64,000 nucleotides of DNA from Tritonibacter litoralis (GCF_009496005.1 NZ_WIBF01000005.1:186001-250000); one strand, 5' to 3'; positions 51,299-61,417 are shown, counted from the first letter of the stretch. Numbers and translations: made by a program. The notes: generated by a model not told the origin, from the letters alone.

Positions 51299-54205
51299 AT
51301 GACGCGCGCATCGCGGGTTGTGGCCGTTCTGGGCCCGACCAACACGGGCAAGACCCATTACGCAATCGAACGTATGCTGGGCTATCGAACCGGGATCATG
51401 GGCTTCCCGCTGCGTCTTCTGGCGCGCGAGGTCTATGACAAGGTTGTTGCCATCAAGGGGCCGTCCGTTGTGGCGCTGGTCACTGGCGAAGAACGCATTG
51501 TGCCGCCGCGCGCCGCCTATTGGATCTGTACCGTAGAAGCCATGCCCGAGGGGCTGGGCTGTGACTTTCTGGCCGTGGACGAGATCCAGCTCTGTGCCGA
51601 TCCCGAACGGGGGCATGTGTTCACCAACCGTCTGTTGCGGGCGCGCGGCACCCATGAGACGCTGTTTCTCGGCGCGGATACCATGCGCAGCACCATTGCC
51701 GACCTGGTGGATGGTGTGGATTTCATGCGTCGCGAGCGGATGTCCGATCTGGTCTATGCAGGCTCCAAAAAGATCAGCCGCATGCCACCCCGCAGCGCCA
51801 TTGTGGGCTTTAGCGTCGATAACGTCTATGCCATTGCCGAACTGATCCGCCGACAAAAGGGTGGGGCGGCCGTGGTGATGGGCGCACTCAGCCCGCGAAC
51901 CCGCAATGCGCAGGTGGCGCTGTATCAAAACGGTGAGGTCGATTATCTGGTGGCAACCGATGCCATCGGCATGGGCCTGAACCTCGATATCGACCATGTC
52001 GCGTTTTCGTCGACTGCGAAATTTGACGGCCGCCGGATGCGGGACTTGGCCCCCAATGAACTGGCGCAGATCGCGGGACGTGCGGGGCGAGGCATGAGCC
52101 ACGGCTCATTTGGTGTAACCGGCGATGCGCGCCCCTTGGATGAGGAAACCGCATCGGCGATCATGGACCATCGCTTTACGCCGTTGCGTAAACTGAATTG
52201 GCGATCGGCAGAGTTGCGGTTTGGCTCAATCGACGCGCTGGAACACTCCTTGGAGCAGAGCCCGAACCACGAACGGCTGATGAAAGCGCGCGAAGCGGAT
52301 GATCTGCGCAGCCTCAAGATGTTGGGGCGTGATCCGGTGATCGCGGCCCGTGCCAGCACCGCACCAAGTGTAAAACTTTTGTGGGACGTATGCCGAATCC
52401 CTGATTTTCGTGGTATCAGCCACGCCGAACATACCTCGTTATTGACCACAATTTTTGAGCACCTACATGAACGTGGCCGTATTCCGGACGATTTTCTGGC
52501 GCGGCAGATCCGACATATCGACAGAACTGACGGAAATATCGATGCTTTATCCAAGAGATTGGCATTTATCCGCACATGGACTTATGTGGCGCAACGAAAC
52601 GGTTGGGTTGGTGATGAAAGTCATTGGCGTGATCAAACACGCGCTGTAGAAGACAGATTGTCAGACGCGCTGCACGAGCGGCTGACTCAGCGATTTGTGG
52701 ACCGGCGCACGTCCGTGCTTTTGCGCCGGCTCAAACAGAAGGAGGCCCTTTTGGCCGAAGTAAATGACCAAGGTGAAGTGACCGTCGAAGGCGAATTTGT
52801 CGGGCGGCTCGAAGGGTTCCGGTTCTCGCCGGACAAAAGTGCACAGGGTGCAGAAGCCAAGGCGCTGAAGTCGGCGTCCATGCAGGCATTGGCACCGCAT
52901 TTCCATTTGCGTGCTGACCGATTCTATAATGCGCCCGATACCGAGATCGATTTTACCGAACAGGGCGGTCTGATGTGGGGCGAGCATGCCGTGGGCAAGC
53001 TGGTGGCAGGTGCCGATCCGCTGAGCCCGCAGGTTGAGGTGTTTGTCGATGATGCTGCTGGTGCCGATGTGGCACAAAAGGTTGAGCGTCGTCTGCAGCA
53101 TTTCATCAGCCGCAAGATCACCACGCTGTTTGAGCCGATGCTGAACCTCAAAAACGATGAGGCGTTGACCGGTCTTGCGCGGGGCTTTGCCTTCCGAATG
53201 GTCGAAGCGCTGGGCATCCTGCCGCGTGCTGGCGTCGCCCAAGAGGTCAAGGATCTGGACCAGGATGCCCGTGCTGCGCTGCGCAAACATGGCATTCGCT
53301 TTGGTCAGTTCACCATCTTTATGCCGTTGTTGCTGAAGCCCGCACCGACACGTCTGCGCCTGGTTTTGTGGTCTTTGGCCAATGGTTTGCAGGATTTCCC
53401 CGATGCGCCGCCTCCGGGGCTGGTAACGGTTCCGACGATCGAAGGCACGCCCGAAGGGTATGACACCATGTGCGGCTATCGCGCAGCTGGTGAACGGATG
53501 ATCCGGATCGATATGCTGGAGCGTCTGGCAGATATGCTGCGCAACGAAGACAGCCGGGGCGGGTTTGAAGCCAAGGCAGACATGTTGTCGATCACCGGTA
53601 TGACGCTGGAGCAATTTGCGACCTTGATGCAGGGCCTGGGCTATCGCGCCGAAAAAGGTGAGCGTCAAAAGGTCAAAGCAGCGCCCGAAGCCGCAGCAGT
53701 TCCGGCTGATGCCGCGGAAACGCCTGCCGATACTCCGGAGGTTAGTGAAACTGCAGCTGAGGCCCCAGCCCAAGAAGCAGAAGCAGCGGTTGAAGCCGTG
53801 GCGGAAGCTCAGGCTGAGGCACCGACTGAGGCATCAACGGAAGCTGCGCCAGAGGCATCTGCCGAAGCATCTGAAGCGGAGCCCGAGATTGAGGTGTTTT
53901 ACACCTTCACCTGGGGTGGCAACCGCAATCGTCAGAACGCAGGCCGTGGACGTCGTGGTGACAACCAAGCGGCGCCACGTGGCGGCGAACGTCAGGAGCG
54001 CAGCGGCGACCGCAATTCAGGTGATCGCCAGGCCCGCGGTGGTGGCAAGGGCAAACCCAAGGGCGGCAAGCCTGGTAAAAAGGGTGGCCCACGCCAGAAC
54101 CAGGGAGCTAAGACCTTCTCGGCGCGTCCTCCCAAAAAGGAAAAGGCCATCGACCCGGACAACCCCTTTGCCGCAGCGCTTATGGGGCTGACCAAAGGCG
54201 ATTAA
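51299..54205 (+). CDS. SUV3-like ATP-dependent RNA helicase
   Basis: 968 residues. Walker A GPTNTGKT (12-19), a DEIQ-type Walker B in VDEIQLCAD (about 95-98), helicase C-terminal motifs LVATDAIGMGLNLDI and NELAQIAGRAGRG. It is closest to the mitochondrial SUV3 / bacterial SUV3-like group, which unwinds RNA with degradosome partners. After about residue 790 it carries an Ala/Glu/Pro repeat tract and then an Arg/Gly-rich basic tail with Lys/Gly ending, probably disordered and RNA-binding. The S4-domain gene follows at once. Confidence 0.92.
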   Translation: MTRASRVVAVLGPTNTGKTHYAIERMLGYRTGIMGFPLRLLAREVYDKVVAIKGPSVVALVTGEERIVPPRAAYWICTVEAMPEGLGCDFLAVDEIQLCADPERGHVFTNRLLRARGTHETLFLGADTMRSTIADLVDGVDFMRRERMSDLVYAGSKKISRMPPRSAIVGFSVDNVYAIAELIRRQKGGAAVVMGALSPRTRNAQVALYQNGEVDYLVATDAIGMGLNLDIDHVAFSSTAKFDGRRMRDLAPNELAQIAGRAGRGMSHGSFGVTGDARPLDEETASAIMDHRFTPLRKLNWRSAELRFGSIDALEHSLEQSPNHERLMKAREADDLRSLKMLGRDPVIAARASTAPSVKLLWDVCRIPDFRGISHAEHTSLLTTIFEHLHERGRIPDDFLARQIRHIDRTDGNIDALSKRLAFIRTWTYVAQRNGWVGDESHWRDQTRAVEDRLSDALHERLTQRFVDRRTSVLLRRLKQKEALLAEVNDQGEVTVEGEFVGRLEGFRFSPDKSAQGAEAKALKSASMQALAPHFHLRADRFYNAPDTEIDFTEQGGLMWGEHAVGKLVAGADPLSPQVEVFVDDAAGADVAQKVERRLQHFISRKITTLFEPMLNLKNDEALTGLARGFAFRMVEALGILPRAGVAQEVKDLDQDARAALRKHGIRFGQFTIFMPLLLKPAPTRLRLVLWSLANGLQDFPDAPPPGLVTVPTIEGTPEGYDTMCGYRAAGERMIRIDMLERLADMLRNEDSRGGFEAKADMLSITGMTLEQFATLMQGLGYRAEKGERQKVKAAPEAAAVPADAAETPADTPEVSETAAEAPAQEAEAAVEAVAEAQAEAPTEASTEAAPEASAEASEAEPEIEVFYTFTWGGNRNRQNAGRGRRGDNQAAPRGGERQERSGDRNSGDRQARGGGKGKPKGGKPGKKGGPRQNQGAKTFSARPPKKEKAIDPDNPFAAALMGLTKGD

Positions 54206-54212
54206 GCCGGTT

Positions 54213-54587
54213 ATGGCTGATCCAGCTGGCAAGATCCGCATCGACAAATGGCTGTGGTTCGCGCGGTTTTTCAAAACCCGCAGCTTGGCCAGTAAACAGG
54301 TTGGTGCGGGTCACGTCCGCCTAAACGGTCAGAAGATCCTGAAGCCCGCGCAAAGCGTGAGCATCGGGGATGTACTGACCTTTGCGCAAGGCTCACAAAT
54401 CCGTGTGATCGAAGTTTTGCAACTTGGCGAACGCCGTGGACCCGCTAAAGAAGCGCAAACTCTCTATTTAGACAAAACCGAACCGCGGGACGATGTGCCG
54501 AAAAACCCGCGATATGAGGGAAAGGGACGCCCGGATAAGAAAGAGCGCAGGGCGCTTGATCTTACTCGCAGCAGGGATACCTATTGA
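54213..54587 (+). CDS. S4-domain RNA-binding protein (HslR-like)
   Basis: 124 residues. S4 fold at the N-terminus (IRIDKWLWFARFFKTRSLASKQVGAGHVRLNG); the rest is basic. HslR-type proteins recycle stalled 50S subunits with peptidyl-tRNA. Only 7 bases after the helicase gene, so in the same operon. Confidence 0.9.
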   Translation: MADPAGKIRIDKWLWFARFFKTRSLASKQVGAGHVRLNGQKILKPAQSVSIGDVLTFAQGSQIRVIEVLQLGERRGPAKEAQTLYLDKTEPRDDVPKNPRYEGKGRPDKKERRALDLTRSRDTY

Positions 54588-54652
54588 TCCCTTGAAGTGC
54601 CAGGCTTCCTGGATTAGCTAGTCGCCAAACAGACGAATGGAACCAAACGCCG

Positions 54653-54991
54653 ATGACTTACGTCGTTACTGATAACTGCATCGCCTGCAAATACACCGAT
54701 TGTGTCGAAGTGTGCCCGGTCGATTGTTTTTACGAAGGGGAAAACACCCTGGTCATCCACCCGGATGAATGTATCGACTGTGGCGTTTGTGAGCCGGAAT
54801 GCCCGGCTGATGCGATTCGCCCGGACACCGATCCTGAGATGGATAAGTGGGTTGAGTTTAACCGTAAATACGCAGAAATCTGGCCGGTAATCGTAACGAA
54901 AAAAGATCCGATGCCGGGTCACGAAGAACGCGATGGCGAGACTGGTAAACTTGAGAAGTACTTCTCGGAAGAGCCTGGTGAAGGCGGTTAA
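54653..54991 (+). CDS. fdxA: 7Fe-8S ferredoxin
   Basis: 112 residues. Cysteines at 9, 12, 17, 21, 25, 40, 43, 46 and 50 give the 3Fe-4S/4Fe-4S pattern ([29 protein letters not shown]). Low-potential electron carrier in the cytoplasm. Start ATG 54653. A terminator lies about 105 bases after the stop. Confidence 0.96.
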   Translation: MTYVVTDNCIACKYTDCVEVCPVDCFYEGENTLVIHPDECIDCGVCEPECPADAIRPDTDPEMDKWVEFNRKYAEIWPVIVTKKDPMPGHEERDGETGKLEKYFSEEPGEGG

Positions 54992-55097
54992 GTCATAGAG
55001 ACTGCGCTATATTCTGCATCTGTGGATTTCTGCGATGCAGCAGGTTGAAATCGCTCGTAAATTGTTTGCGCTGCGTAAATTCGCCCAAGCCAAGTGG

Positions 55098-55120
55098 AGC
55101 GCCTTTTAGGGGCGCTTTAT
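55098..55120 (+). terminator. Terminator after fdxA
   Basis: AGCGCC-ttttagg-GGCGCT, then TTATTT. Confidence 0.7.
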
Positions 55121-55222
55121 TTATGGTATGGTCTTGGGATCTAGAAATGTTTCGAAGGGGACCGCTGGCAGGGCGATGGGGGAAATCGCGCTGACCTGGA
55201 TTGTTTTTCGACAATAGCGCCA

Positions 55223-55259
55223 GAGCGAGATGGTTTTGCCCTCTCGGCTCGGTTTTTTT
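55223..55259 (+). terminator. T-tailed hairpin upstream of carD
   Basis: GAGCGAGA pairs with TCTCG-GCTC (one bulged G) and is followed by GG and seven T, 62 bases before the carD ATG. It fits an attenuator or the end of a short RNA. Confidence 0.6.
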
Positions 55260-55321
55260 GTCTGTGCAAAAGGTTCACGAATAAGCCGGTGGAACCGGTA
55301 CGTAAGTGAGGAAAGACCTAT

Positions 55322-55831
55322 ATGACCAAATCGAAGAAGCTCGAGTTCCGCCCGAATGAGTACGTTGTATACCCGGCTCATGGTGTTGGACAGATCATTT
55401 CGATTGAAGAGCAGGAAGTCGCAGGTTTCAAACTGGAATTGTTTGTTATCACCTTTGAAAAGGACAAGATGACCCTGCGTGTACCCACCAACAAGGCCGT
55501 TGAAGTTGGCATGCGGTCGCTCAGCTCACCTGATGTGATCGAACAGGCGATGAAAACCCTGAAAGGCAAGGCCAAGGTGAAACGTGCCATGTGGTCGCGT
55601 CGCGCTCAGGAATACGAGCAGAAGATTAACTCTGGTGATCTGATCTCGATTGCTGAAGTGGTGCGGGACCTGCACCGGGCCGACGACCAGCGCGAGCAGA
55701 GCTACTCTGAGCGTCAGCTGTATGAAGCCGCGCTGGAGCGTCTGACCCGTGAAGTTGCTGCGGTTGCTGGCAATGATGAGGTTCAGGCCGCACGCAAAGT
55801 GGACGAAGTCCTGACCTCGCGCGCCGCCTGA
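55322..55831 (+). CDS. carD: CarD family transcriptional regulator
   Basis: 169 residues. N-terminal RNA-polymerase-binding (Tudor-like) domain with FRPNEYVVYPAHGVGQI, then a helical DNA-binding part (SRRAQEYEQKINSGDLISIAEVVRDLHR). CarD stabilises open complexes at rRNA and other promoters. A terminator-like hairpin sits in its probable 5' region. Confidence 0.93.
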   Translation: MTKSKKLEFRPNEYVVYPAHGVGQIISIEEQEVAGFKLELFVITFEKDKMTLRVPTNKAVEVGMRSLSSPDVIEQAMKTLKGKAKVKRAMWSRRAQEYEQKINSGDLISIAEVVRDLHRADDQREQSYSERQLYEAALERLTREVAAVAGNDEVQAARKVDEVLTSRAA

Positions 55832-55884
55832 TGAGCGCCTGAAACAATTGAACCCATTACCCGCACATGGAGTGGTGGGTTTTT

Positions 55885-56643
55885 CTATGCGCTGATCGCC
55901 GTCAACGCCAGCAGGCAGAGGATTTCGGTAATCTGTTGCGTTGCGCCCAGAACGTCGCCGGTGCGGCCGCCGACTTTGGCTCGCGCCAGATAATGCAGCG
56001 CCCAGACCGCTCCTGCAGAGATCAAAAGGCACAGGGTTGCGGGGCCAAGACCAAGGGCGGCCCAAGCAAGCAATGCTGCACAACAGAGTGCAATACCAGC
56101 GGGGTGTCGGCTGGGCGTGCCAACACGGTGGGCCAACCCGGTGTTGCGTGCATTGGGCAGAGACAGCATCAAAATTGGCATCATCGCCCGTGACAGTGCT
56201 GCGACGGCGACCACACTCAGCACGTTCCCTGCGGCGATAAGCGCGAATAGCGCAGTCCACCGCAAGCCAAGGGATAGGACAAGCGCTAGAACACCATAGG
56301 TTCCGATATGGCTGTCTTTCATGATTTCTAACCGACGTTCGGGCGTGAAGCCGCCCCAAAAGCCGTCAACTGTATCTGCAAGCCCATCTTCGTGCATCGC
56401 ACCGGTCACGCAAACCATGGTCAACAATGCGAGACCCGCACAGATTGCAGGCGACAGGCCAATCCATTGGGCCAACACAACGATTGTTGCCGCAATCCCT
56501 CCGACAATCATTCCCACAGCGGGAAATGCCCAGACTGCCTGTGCTTGTCTTGCAAAGCTGCTATCGGGCAGGGCTGGGATAGGTAAGCGGGTCAGCAAAA
56601 CCAGCGACAACAGAATATCACGCGGCGAGATGTCGGCTTTCAT
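55885..56643 (-). CDS. cobS: Adenosylcobinamide-GDP ribazoletransferase
   Basis: 252 residues, multi-pass membrane enzyme joining alpha-ribazole to adenosylcobinamide-GDP in B12 synthesis. Contains MHEDGLADTVDGFWGG and RRLEIMKDSHIGTYG, the family motifs. Divergent from cobT with 90 bases between. No cobalamin riboswitch is visible there. Confidence 0.95.
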   Translation of the reverse strand: MKADISPRDILLSLVLLTRLPIPALPDSSFARQAQAVWAFPAVGMIVGGIAATIVVLAQWIGLSPAICAGLALLTMVCVTGAMHEDGLADTVDGFWGGFTPERRLEIMKDSHIGTYGVLALVLSLGLRWTALFALIAAGNVLSVVAVAALSRAMMPILMLSLPNARNTGLAHRVGTPSRHPAGIALCCAALLAWAALGLGPATLCLLISAGAVWALHYLARAKVGGRTGDVLGATQQITEILCLLALTAISA

Positions 56644-56733
56644 GTGGTTTTCGCCCCTGTCAAAACTTGATAGTCCTAATTAAGTCGATAAACAGACTGG
56701 GGCCGGTTAAAGCCTGTCCAAGACCAAGATGCA

Positions 56734-57762
56734 ATGAGACCCGCCACTATGCCAATGCCCCCCTGTCTGACCGCGTTCAAAGCAGAACTGAACCGAGCGC
56801 CAGAAATCCACCATGAGATTGAGATCGCAGCTGCCGACCACAATAGCCAATTGACCAAACCGCCAGGTTCACTAGGGCGCATGGAAGACTTGGCTATTTG
56901 GTATGCCAGCTGGCGTGGCCAGTTGCGCCCGGCTGTGGAAAGTCCGCAGGTGATTGTCTTTGCGGGCAACCACGGCATCGCCTCGCGTGGGGTCTCGGCC
57001 TTTCCGCCTGAAGTGACGGCGCAGATGGTGAAAAATTTTGAATTGGGTGGCGCAGCAATCAATCAGTTGGCAAAGCTGTCAGGGGCAAAGCTGGACGTGA
57101 TCGCGTTGGAGCTGGATCGGCCCACCCAGGATTTCACAGAAGATGCGGCCATGAATGAAGGTGAGCTGATGTCGGCGATTCACGCGGGTTGGCGCGCAGT
57201 GGACCCCAAGTCAGACCTTTTGGTCGTCGGGGAAATGGGCATTGGCAACACCACCTCCGCTGCCGCACTGTGTCTGGCCTTGTTTGGCGGTTGTGCGCAG
57301 AACTGGACCGGACGGGGCACCGGCGTTGATAACGAAGGGCTGGCTTTGAAATCCGATGTGGTTGCCGCAGGCGTCAATCGCCACAAAGCAGATATAGGCG
57401 ATGGGATGGACGCGCTGATGCGGCTCGGCGGGAGAGAGATTGCGGGCATGGTCGGGGCGATTGCAGCGGCACGCATGTTGCGAATCCCTGTTATTCTGGA
57501 TGGGTTTATCTGCTGTGCCGCCGCTGCCTGTTTGGCACAGACCGTAGAAGGCGCGCTGGATCATACGGTTGCGGGCCATGTAAGCGCGGAAACCGCGCAT
57601 CAAAGCCTGCTGACAAAAATTGGCAAAGTGCCGCTGTTGTCGCTTGATATGCGGTTGGGAGAAGGGTCCGGTGCGACGCTTGCCATTCAGATCTTGCGCG
57701 GTGCTTTGGCCTGCCACAGCGGAATGGCGACCTTTGGTGAGGCCGGGGTTCACGCGGGTTAA
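56734..57762 (+). CDS. cobT: Nicotinate-nucleotide-dimethylbenzimidazole phosphoribosyltransferase
   Basis: 342 residues. Supplies alpha-ribazole phosphate for CobS. Motifs [34 protein letters not shown] and the catalytic Glu in MRLGEGSGA (about 310) are present. The start could be ATG 56734 or 56749; no clear ribosome site decides it. Confidence 0.95.
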   Translation: MRPATMPMPPCLTAFKAELNRAPEIHHEIEIAAADHNSQLTKPPGSLGRMEDLAIWYASWRGQLRPAVESPQVIVFAGNHGIASRGVSAFPPEVTAQMVKNFELGGAAINQLAKLSGAKLDVIALELDRPTQDFTEDAAMNEGELMSAIHAGWRAVDPKSDLLVVGEMGIGNTTSAAALCLALFGGCAQNWTGRGTGVDNEGLALKSDVVAAGVNRHKADIGDGMDALMRLGGREIAGMVGAIAAARMLRIPVILDGFICCAAAACLAQTVEGALDHTVAGHVSAETAHQSLLTKIGKVPLLSLDMRLGEGSGATLAIQILRGALACHSGMATFGEAGVHAG

Positions 57763-57774
57763 GACCCGGCGGGT

Positions 57775-59670
57775 CTACCCGGTGCCAGTGTCACGCGATT
57801 TCTCATCCATTAGCTCTAGAAGGGCTGTTTCCAGGTCCTTCTCAAGCTCTTGGGCACGGGCGATGTACTCCTGATTTTGCGCCGTCGGGATATTGGGATC
57901 CCAATGACGGGCCAGCTCCCGCACGGTTCTCCGGTCGTGGGTAAAGAAGGTCTTCTCGGCTTGGGCGGCCTCATATTCGCTGAGACCGACGTTCTCCAAA
58001 ACATAGCGACCGGCCCGCAAAGCACTGTCAAACATCTCGCGCACGATATCATTGGCACCTGCTTGATAAAGCGCAAAAACGTGGTGGCGGTCCCGCGCGC
58101 GGGCGATGATATGAATGTCAGGATAGTGACGGCGTGCGTAATCAGTAAGCTTGGTGGTGCTTTCTGGATCATCCAGCGCCACCACCAGGATCTTCGCGCG
58201 CGCAATGCCGGCTGCTTTTAACAGCTCTGGCCGGGTCGGGTCACCCAAGAAGCTTTTGACGCCAAAACGGCGCAACAGCTGTACGGTTTCAATGCTGTTG
58301 TCCAAAACCACAGTGCGATAGCCGCTGGCGCGCACCAGACGATTGACGATCTGACCAAAGCGGCCAATGCCTGCAATGATCACCGGTCCCACTTCGTCGA
58401 TCTCATCCGCATCTGGCTCTGGGGTAGGGTCGCGCAGCTGTTGGGACAGCTGGTCGTAGGCGATGAACAAAAGCGGGGTGATCAACATCGTCAGCGCGAC
58501 TACCAGCAACAGTTTTTCCGATAGGGCCACGGGCAAGAGCTCAAGCTGGTCGATGAACGCTAAAAGAACAAAACCGAACTCACCCGCCTGCGCGAGGCCC
58601 AGGGTGAACAGCCAGTGATTGCGATGGCGTAGTCCAAACAGACGCCCCACCACAAACAGAACCACGCCTTTCGCCAGAATTACCAAAGCTGCAAGCCCGA
58701 TCAGATCACCTGGATTCTCCAGAAACAGACGATAATTGATGCCAGCCCCGACGGTAATGAAAAACAGCCCCAGCAACAGACCCTTGAACGGCGTGAGATC
58801 GCTTTCGATTTCGTGGCGAAACTCAGAGTTGGCCAGAACCACGCCCGCGAGAAAGGCCCCAAGCGCTGGCGAAAGACCAACCAGGGTCATCAGGAAGGAA
58901 ATGCCAACCACGATCAACAAGGCCAGCGCCGTGTACATCTCGCGCAGGTTGGCCGCGTGGATAAAGCGGAACACGGGCCGGGTCAGATAAATGCCAGTTA
59001 GAATAATTGCGGCCAGAGCTGCCAACGTGACCAACGTGACACCCCAACCCGGCAGGCCGTCGACCAAGGACAGGTCAAAGCCATGCCCGGTGCCGTGGCC
59101 ATGGTCATGGGGCATGGCGCGTGCAATCGATCCATCCGGTGCAATTTGTGGCGCATGGGCGGTGGCCAAAAGCGGCAAGAGTGCCAGGATCGGAATCACC
59201 GCGATATCCTGGGTTAAAAGCACCGCAAATGTCGCGCGCCCACCTCCGGTTTGCATCAGTCCTTTTTCGGACAGGGTCTGTAGCACAATCGCAGTGGAGG
59301 ACAAAGACAGGGCAAGGCCAATCGCCAGACCCATTTGCCAAGTCAACCCTGCCGCCAGGGATGCGCCCAACAGCAGAAGTGTGGAGAACAGGATCTGTGC
59401 ACCACCCAAGCCCAACAGGTTATGGCGCATGGCCCACAGGGCGCGGGGATCAAGCTCTAGCCCGATCAGGAACAGCATCATCACCACGCCAAATTCAGCA
59501 AAATGCTGCAAATCCGCGGTCTCGGCCCCGACCAGCCCCAGGATAGGACCAATTATAATGCCTGCCGCCAGATAACCGAGTACCGAGCCAAGCCCCAATC
59601 GTGCCGAAAGGGGGACGGCAATGACGGCGGCGGCCAGATAGATCGAGGCTTGGTAGAGAAAGCTTTCCAT
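57775..59670 (-). CDS. Monovalent cation:proton antiporter-2 (CPA2) with TrkA-N domain
   Basis: 631 residues. About 12 TM helices (GLELDPRALWAMRHNLLGLG; GAFLAGVVLANSEFRHEIE) followed by a RCK/TrkA-N domain (VIIAGIGRFGQIVNRLV, about 430) and a charged tail. Resembles KefB/RosB-type glutathione- or nucleotide-gated K+ efflux systems. Ion specificity and gating ligand are not certain. Transcribed leftward alone. Confidence 0.92.
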   Translation of the reverse strand: MESFLYQASIYLAAAVIAVPLSARLGLGSVLGYLAAGIIIGPILGLVGAETADLQHFAEFGVVMMLFLIGLELDPRALWAMRHNLLGLGGAQILFSTLLLLGASLAAGLTWQMGLAIGLALSLSSTAIVLQTLSEKGLMQTGGGRATFAVLLTQDIAVIPILALLPLLATAHAPQIAPDGSIARAMPHDHGHGTGHGFDLSLVDGLPGWGVTLVTLAALAAIILTGIYLTRPVFRFIHAANLREMYTALALLIVVGISFLMTLVGLSPALGAFLAGVVLANSEFRHEIESDLTPFKGLLLGLFFITVGAGINYRLFLENPGDLIGLAALVILAKGVVLFVVGRLFGLRHRNHWLFTLGLAQAGEFGFVLLAFIDQLELLPVALSEKLLLVVALTMLITPLLFIAYDQLSQQLRDPTPEPDADEIDEVGPVIIAGIGRFGQIVNRLVRASGYRTVVLDNSIETVQLLRRFGVKSFLGDPTRPELLKAAGIARAKILVVALDDPESTTKLTDYARRHYPDIHIIARARDRHHVFALYQAGANDIVREMFDSALRAGRYVLENVGLSEYEAAQAEKTFFTHDRRTVRELARHWDPNIPTAQNQEYIARAQELEKDLETALLELMDEKSRDTGTG

Positions 59671-59940
59671 ACCTCAGTTATGACAAGGTAAAGGGTCCGC
59701 CCGCAACGAATTTACCGCTTACATCGAGCTTTGATGAGGGGCGTGACAAATGCGGTGCAAACAGGTCGATTATTGCTCGTACGTGCAAGGAGTGCAGAGG
59801 TTTCCGGCGCTCTGCGCCGCGTGCGATTGAGGCCTTTCCCGCTGTTTCGGCTGTTGGCTTACCTTGAGCGCCAAACACCGCCACAATTGCGGCGGTGCGG
59901 TTTGTCTCGTGCAACGTAGAAAAAGAGGGCAGCGTGGCGT
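59671..59940. other. Intergenic, 270 bases
   Basis: No gene. A dyad CACCGCC / GGCGGTG (59876-59897) lies downstream of the leftward PAS gene and may act as a weak terminator. Confidence 0.35.
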
Positions 59941-61185
59941 TTAGTTTTCCAACGTGCGGATTTCAGTGCTGAGGTTTGCAATCCGTTCCAAACGGTGCGA
60001 AATCCGCTCTTGGAAGTTTCCAAGTTGGTCGATGATATCCGAGAGGGTCTCACCAGATTCAGGCAGTCGTGCGCTTTCGATCTTACACAACACGCGAGTC
60101 GAGCTGAGGCCCAGGAAATGGCGATGCATCACTTGGCAGGCGCGCAGAATACGTACGGCTTCGTTGTCGACCTGAAGCATTTGCTTGGCTGCGTTGCCGG
60201 TTTGCGCTGAAACAAGTTCCGCGAGGATCTTGCGTTCGCCGTCCATATCAACCGCGCCCAGCATGTTGCGCTCTTGCTGTAGCTGAGTGTCGCATTCGAT
60301 CAAGACGCGAGCCATACATTCCACAAACAAAGAGTTCTGTACGCAGTCCTGCACCGCAGAGAAATTGGTGTCTTTGCCTAACACATGCGTAGAGAACCAA
60401 TCCCCCATTTCACGGGACATAGCGCCATAATTCTGGGAAAGAACCGTGACCGGGCCGCCCGAGGGTTCAATCCGCGACGCAATGACACGCAAGTTATGCG
60501 GGATCGTATTCATCGCCTCAAAATCTTTGATCAATCCTTCGGTCTCTTGGACCAGCGTTTGTGCATTGGAGAGCATTTCCCGCAGGTGAGAGATCTGTTG
60601 GTTTTCACCTTTGGATAGGCCGCGATCACGCGCCAGTAGCTCTTCGCAAAGCGCGTCGACGGCAAACTCGTGATAAGTCTCGTAGCCCTTTTCCTTGAGG
60701 AATTCCATCAAGTTGGCGGCGCTGTCCGCGGGTTCAAGCCCGTATTGTTCTTCGGCTTTTAGCATTTCCGCATAGAACCGCTGAATCTCCAGGAACATTT
60801 CGCTGGAGGGTTTGATGCGAGCAGACAGGTATCCATCCCCGCAAGGAACAACCACCGCATAGACCCAATAATGCAAACCGTCCTTGGACCGGTTTTTGAC
60901 ATAGGCTCCAATGGTCTTGCCTTGTTTGATGATGTCCCAGAACAAATGGAATACACCGCGCGGCATGTCCGCATGGCGAATGACCTTGTGCGGTGCGCCA
61001 ATCAGCTCATCCCAGCTATAGTGAGAGACGCGCTGAAACACATAGTTACCAGCCTTGATCACGCCACGGTCATCGGTACGGGAAAAAAACACTTCATCCA
61101 GTGCAAACGGCGCTTCCCCGCTTTTGGGGCGTTGCTCAATGCTACGGTCAACATATGACACGGCAAGATCCATCCTTTGGGTCAC
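59941..61185 (-). CDS. Soluble Aer-type PAS protein, without MCP domain
   Basis: 414 residues, no TM helix. An N-terminal PAS of the Aer class is clear: FSRTDDRGVIKAGNYVFQRVSHY, APHKVIRHADMPRGVFHLFW and GAYVKNRSKDGLHYWVYA, the segments that hold FAD in Aer. The remaining ~280 residues are helical and lack the conserved MCP hairpin and a HAMP domain. The start is uncertain: GTG 61185, or ATG 61173, where the AAAGG directly abuts the codon. Redox or oxygen sensing is inferred; the output partner is unknown. Confidence 0.8.
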   Translation of the reverse strand: MTQRMDLAVSYVDRSIEQRPKSGEAPFALDEVFFSRTDDRGVIKAGNYVFQRVSHYSWDELIGAPHKVIRHADMPRGVFHLFWDIIKQGKTIGAYVKNRSKDGLHYWVYAVVVPCGDGYLSARIKPSSEMFLEIQRFYAEMLKAEEQYGLEPADSAANLMEFLKEKGYETYHEFAVDALCEELLARDRGLSKGENQQISHLREMLSNAQTLVQETEGLIKDFEAMNTIPHNLRVIASRIEPSGGPVTVLSQNYGAMSREMGDWFSTHVLGKDTNFSAVQDCVQNSLFVECMARVLIECDTQLQQERNMLGAVDMDGERKILAELVSAQTGNAAKQMLQVDNEAVRILRACQVMHRHFLGLSSTRVLCKIESARLPESGETLSDIIDQLGNFQERISHRLERIANLSTEIRTLEN

Positions 61186-61417
61186 AATAATCTTGCTGTC
61201 TGTCTACTAGGTAAGTCTTCTCAACCAGTTAAAAACACCCGAATCCTTCCCGGATAAATTGAATGAAAGTTGTGTGGTGTTGATGTTTTTCTTGAAGGGA
61301 AAGTGGTTAAGTACTTTTAAAATCAATACGTTGTGCGGCGGTTGGTTTGAGGGGTCCAATTCTGCCAACGTCGCTGATTTAGCTGGCTTTTAATTTGGGA
61401 AGTTTATCCTTTTACGA

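Larger units (their letters stand above)
54992..55321. other. Intergenic, 330 bases, between fdxA and carD
   Basis: No gene. Holds the fdxA terminator (55098-55120) and a second T-tailed hairpin (55223-55259) close before carD. Confidence 0.5.

Noticed and set aside
56644-56733. Cobalamin riboswitch between cobS and cobT
   Set aside because: Only 90 bases and no B12-box; too short to hold one.
59678-59914. 78-codon ORF between the antiporter and PAS genes
   Set aside because: No ribosome site or recognisable motif; overlaps the GC hairpin and an opposing ORF of similar length.
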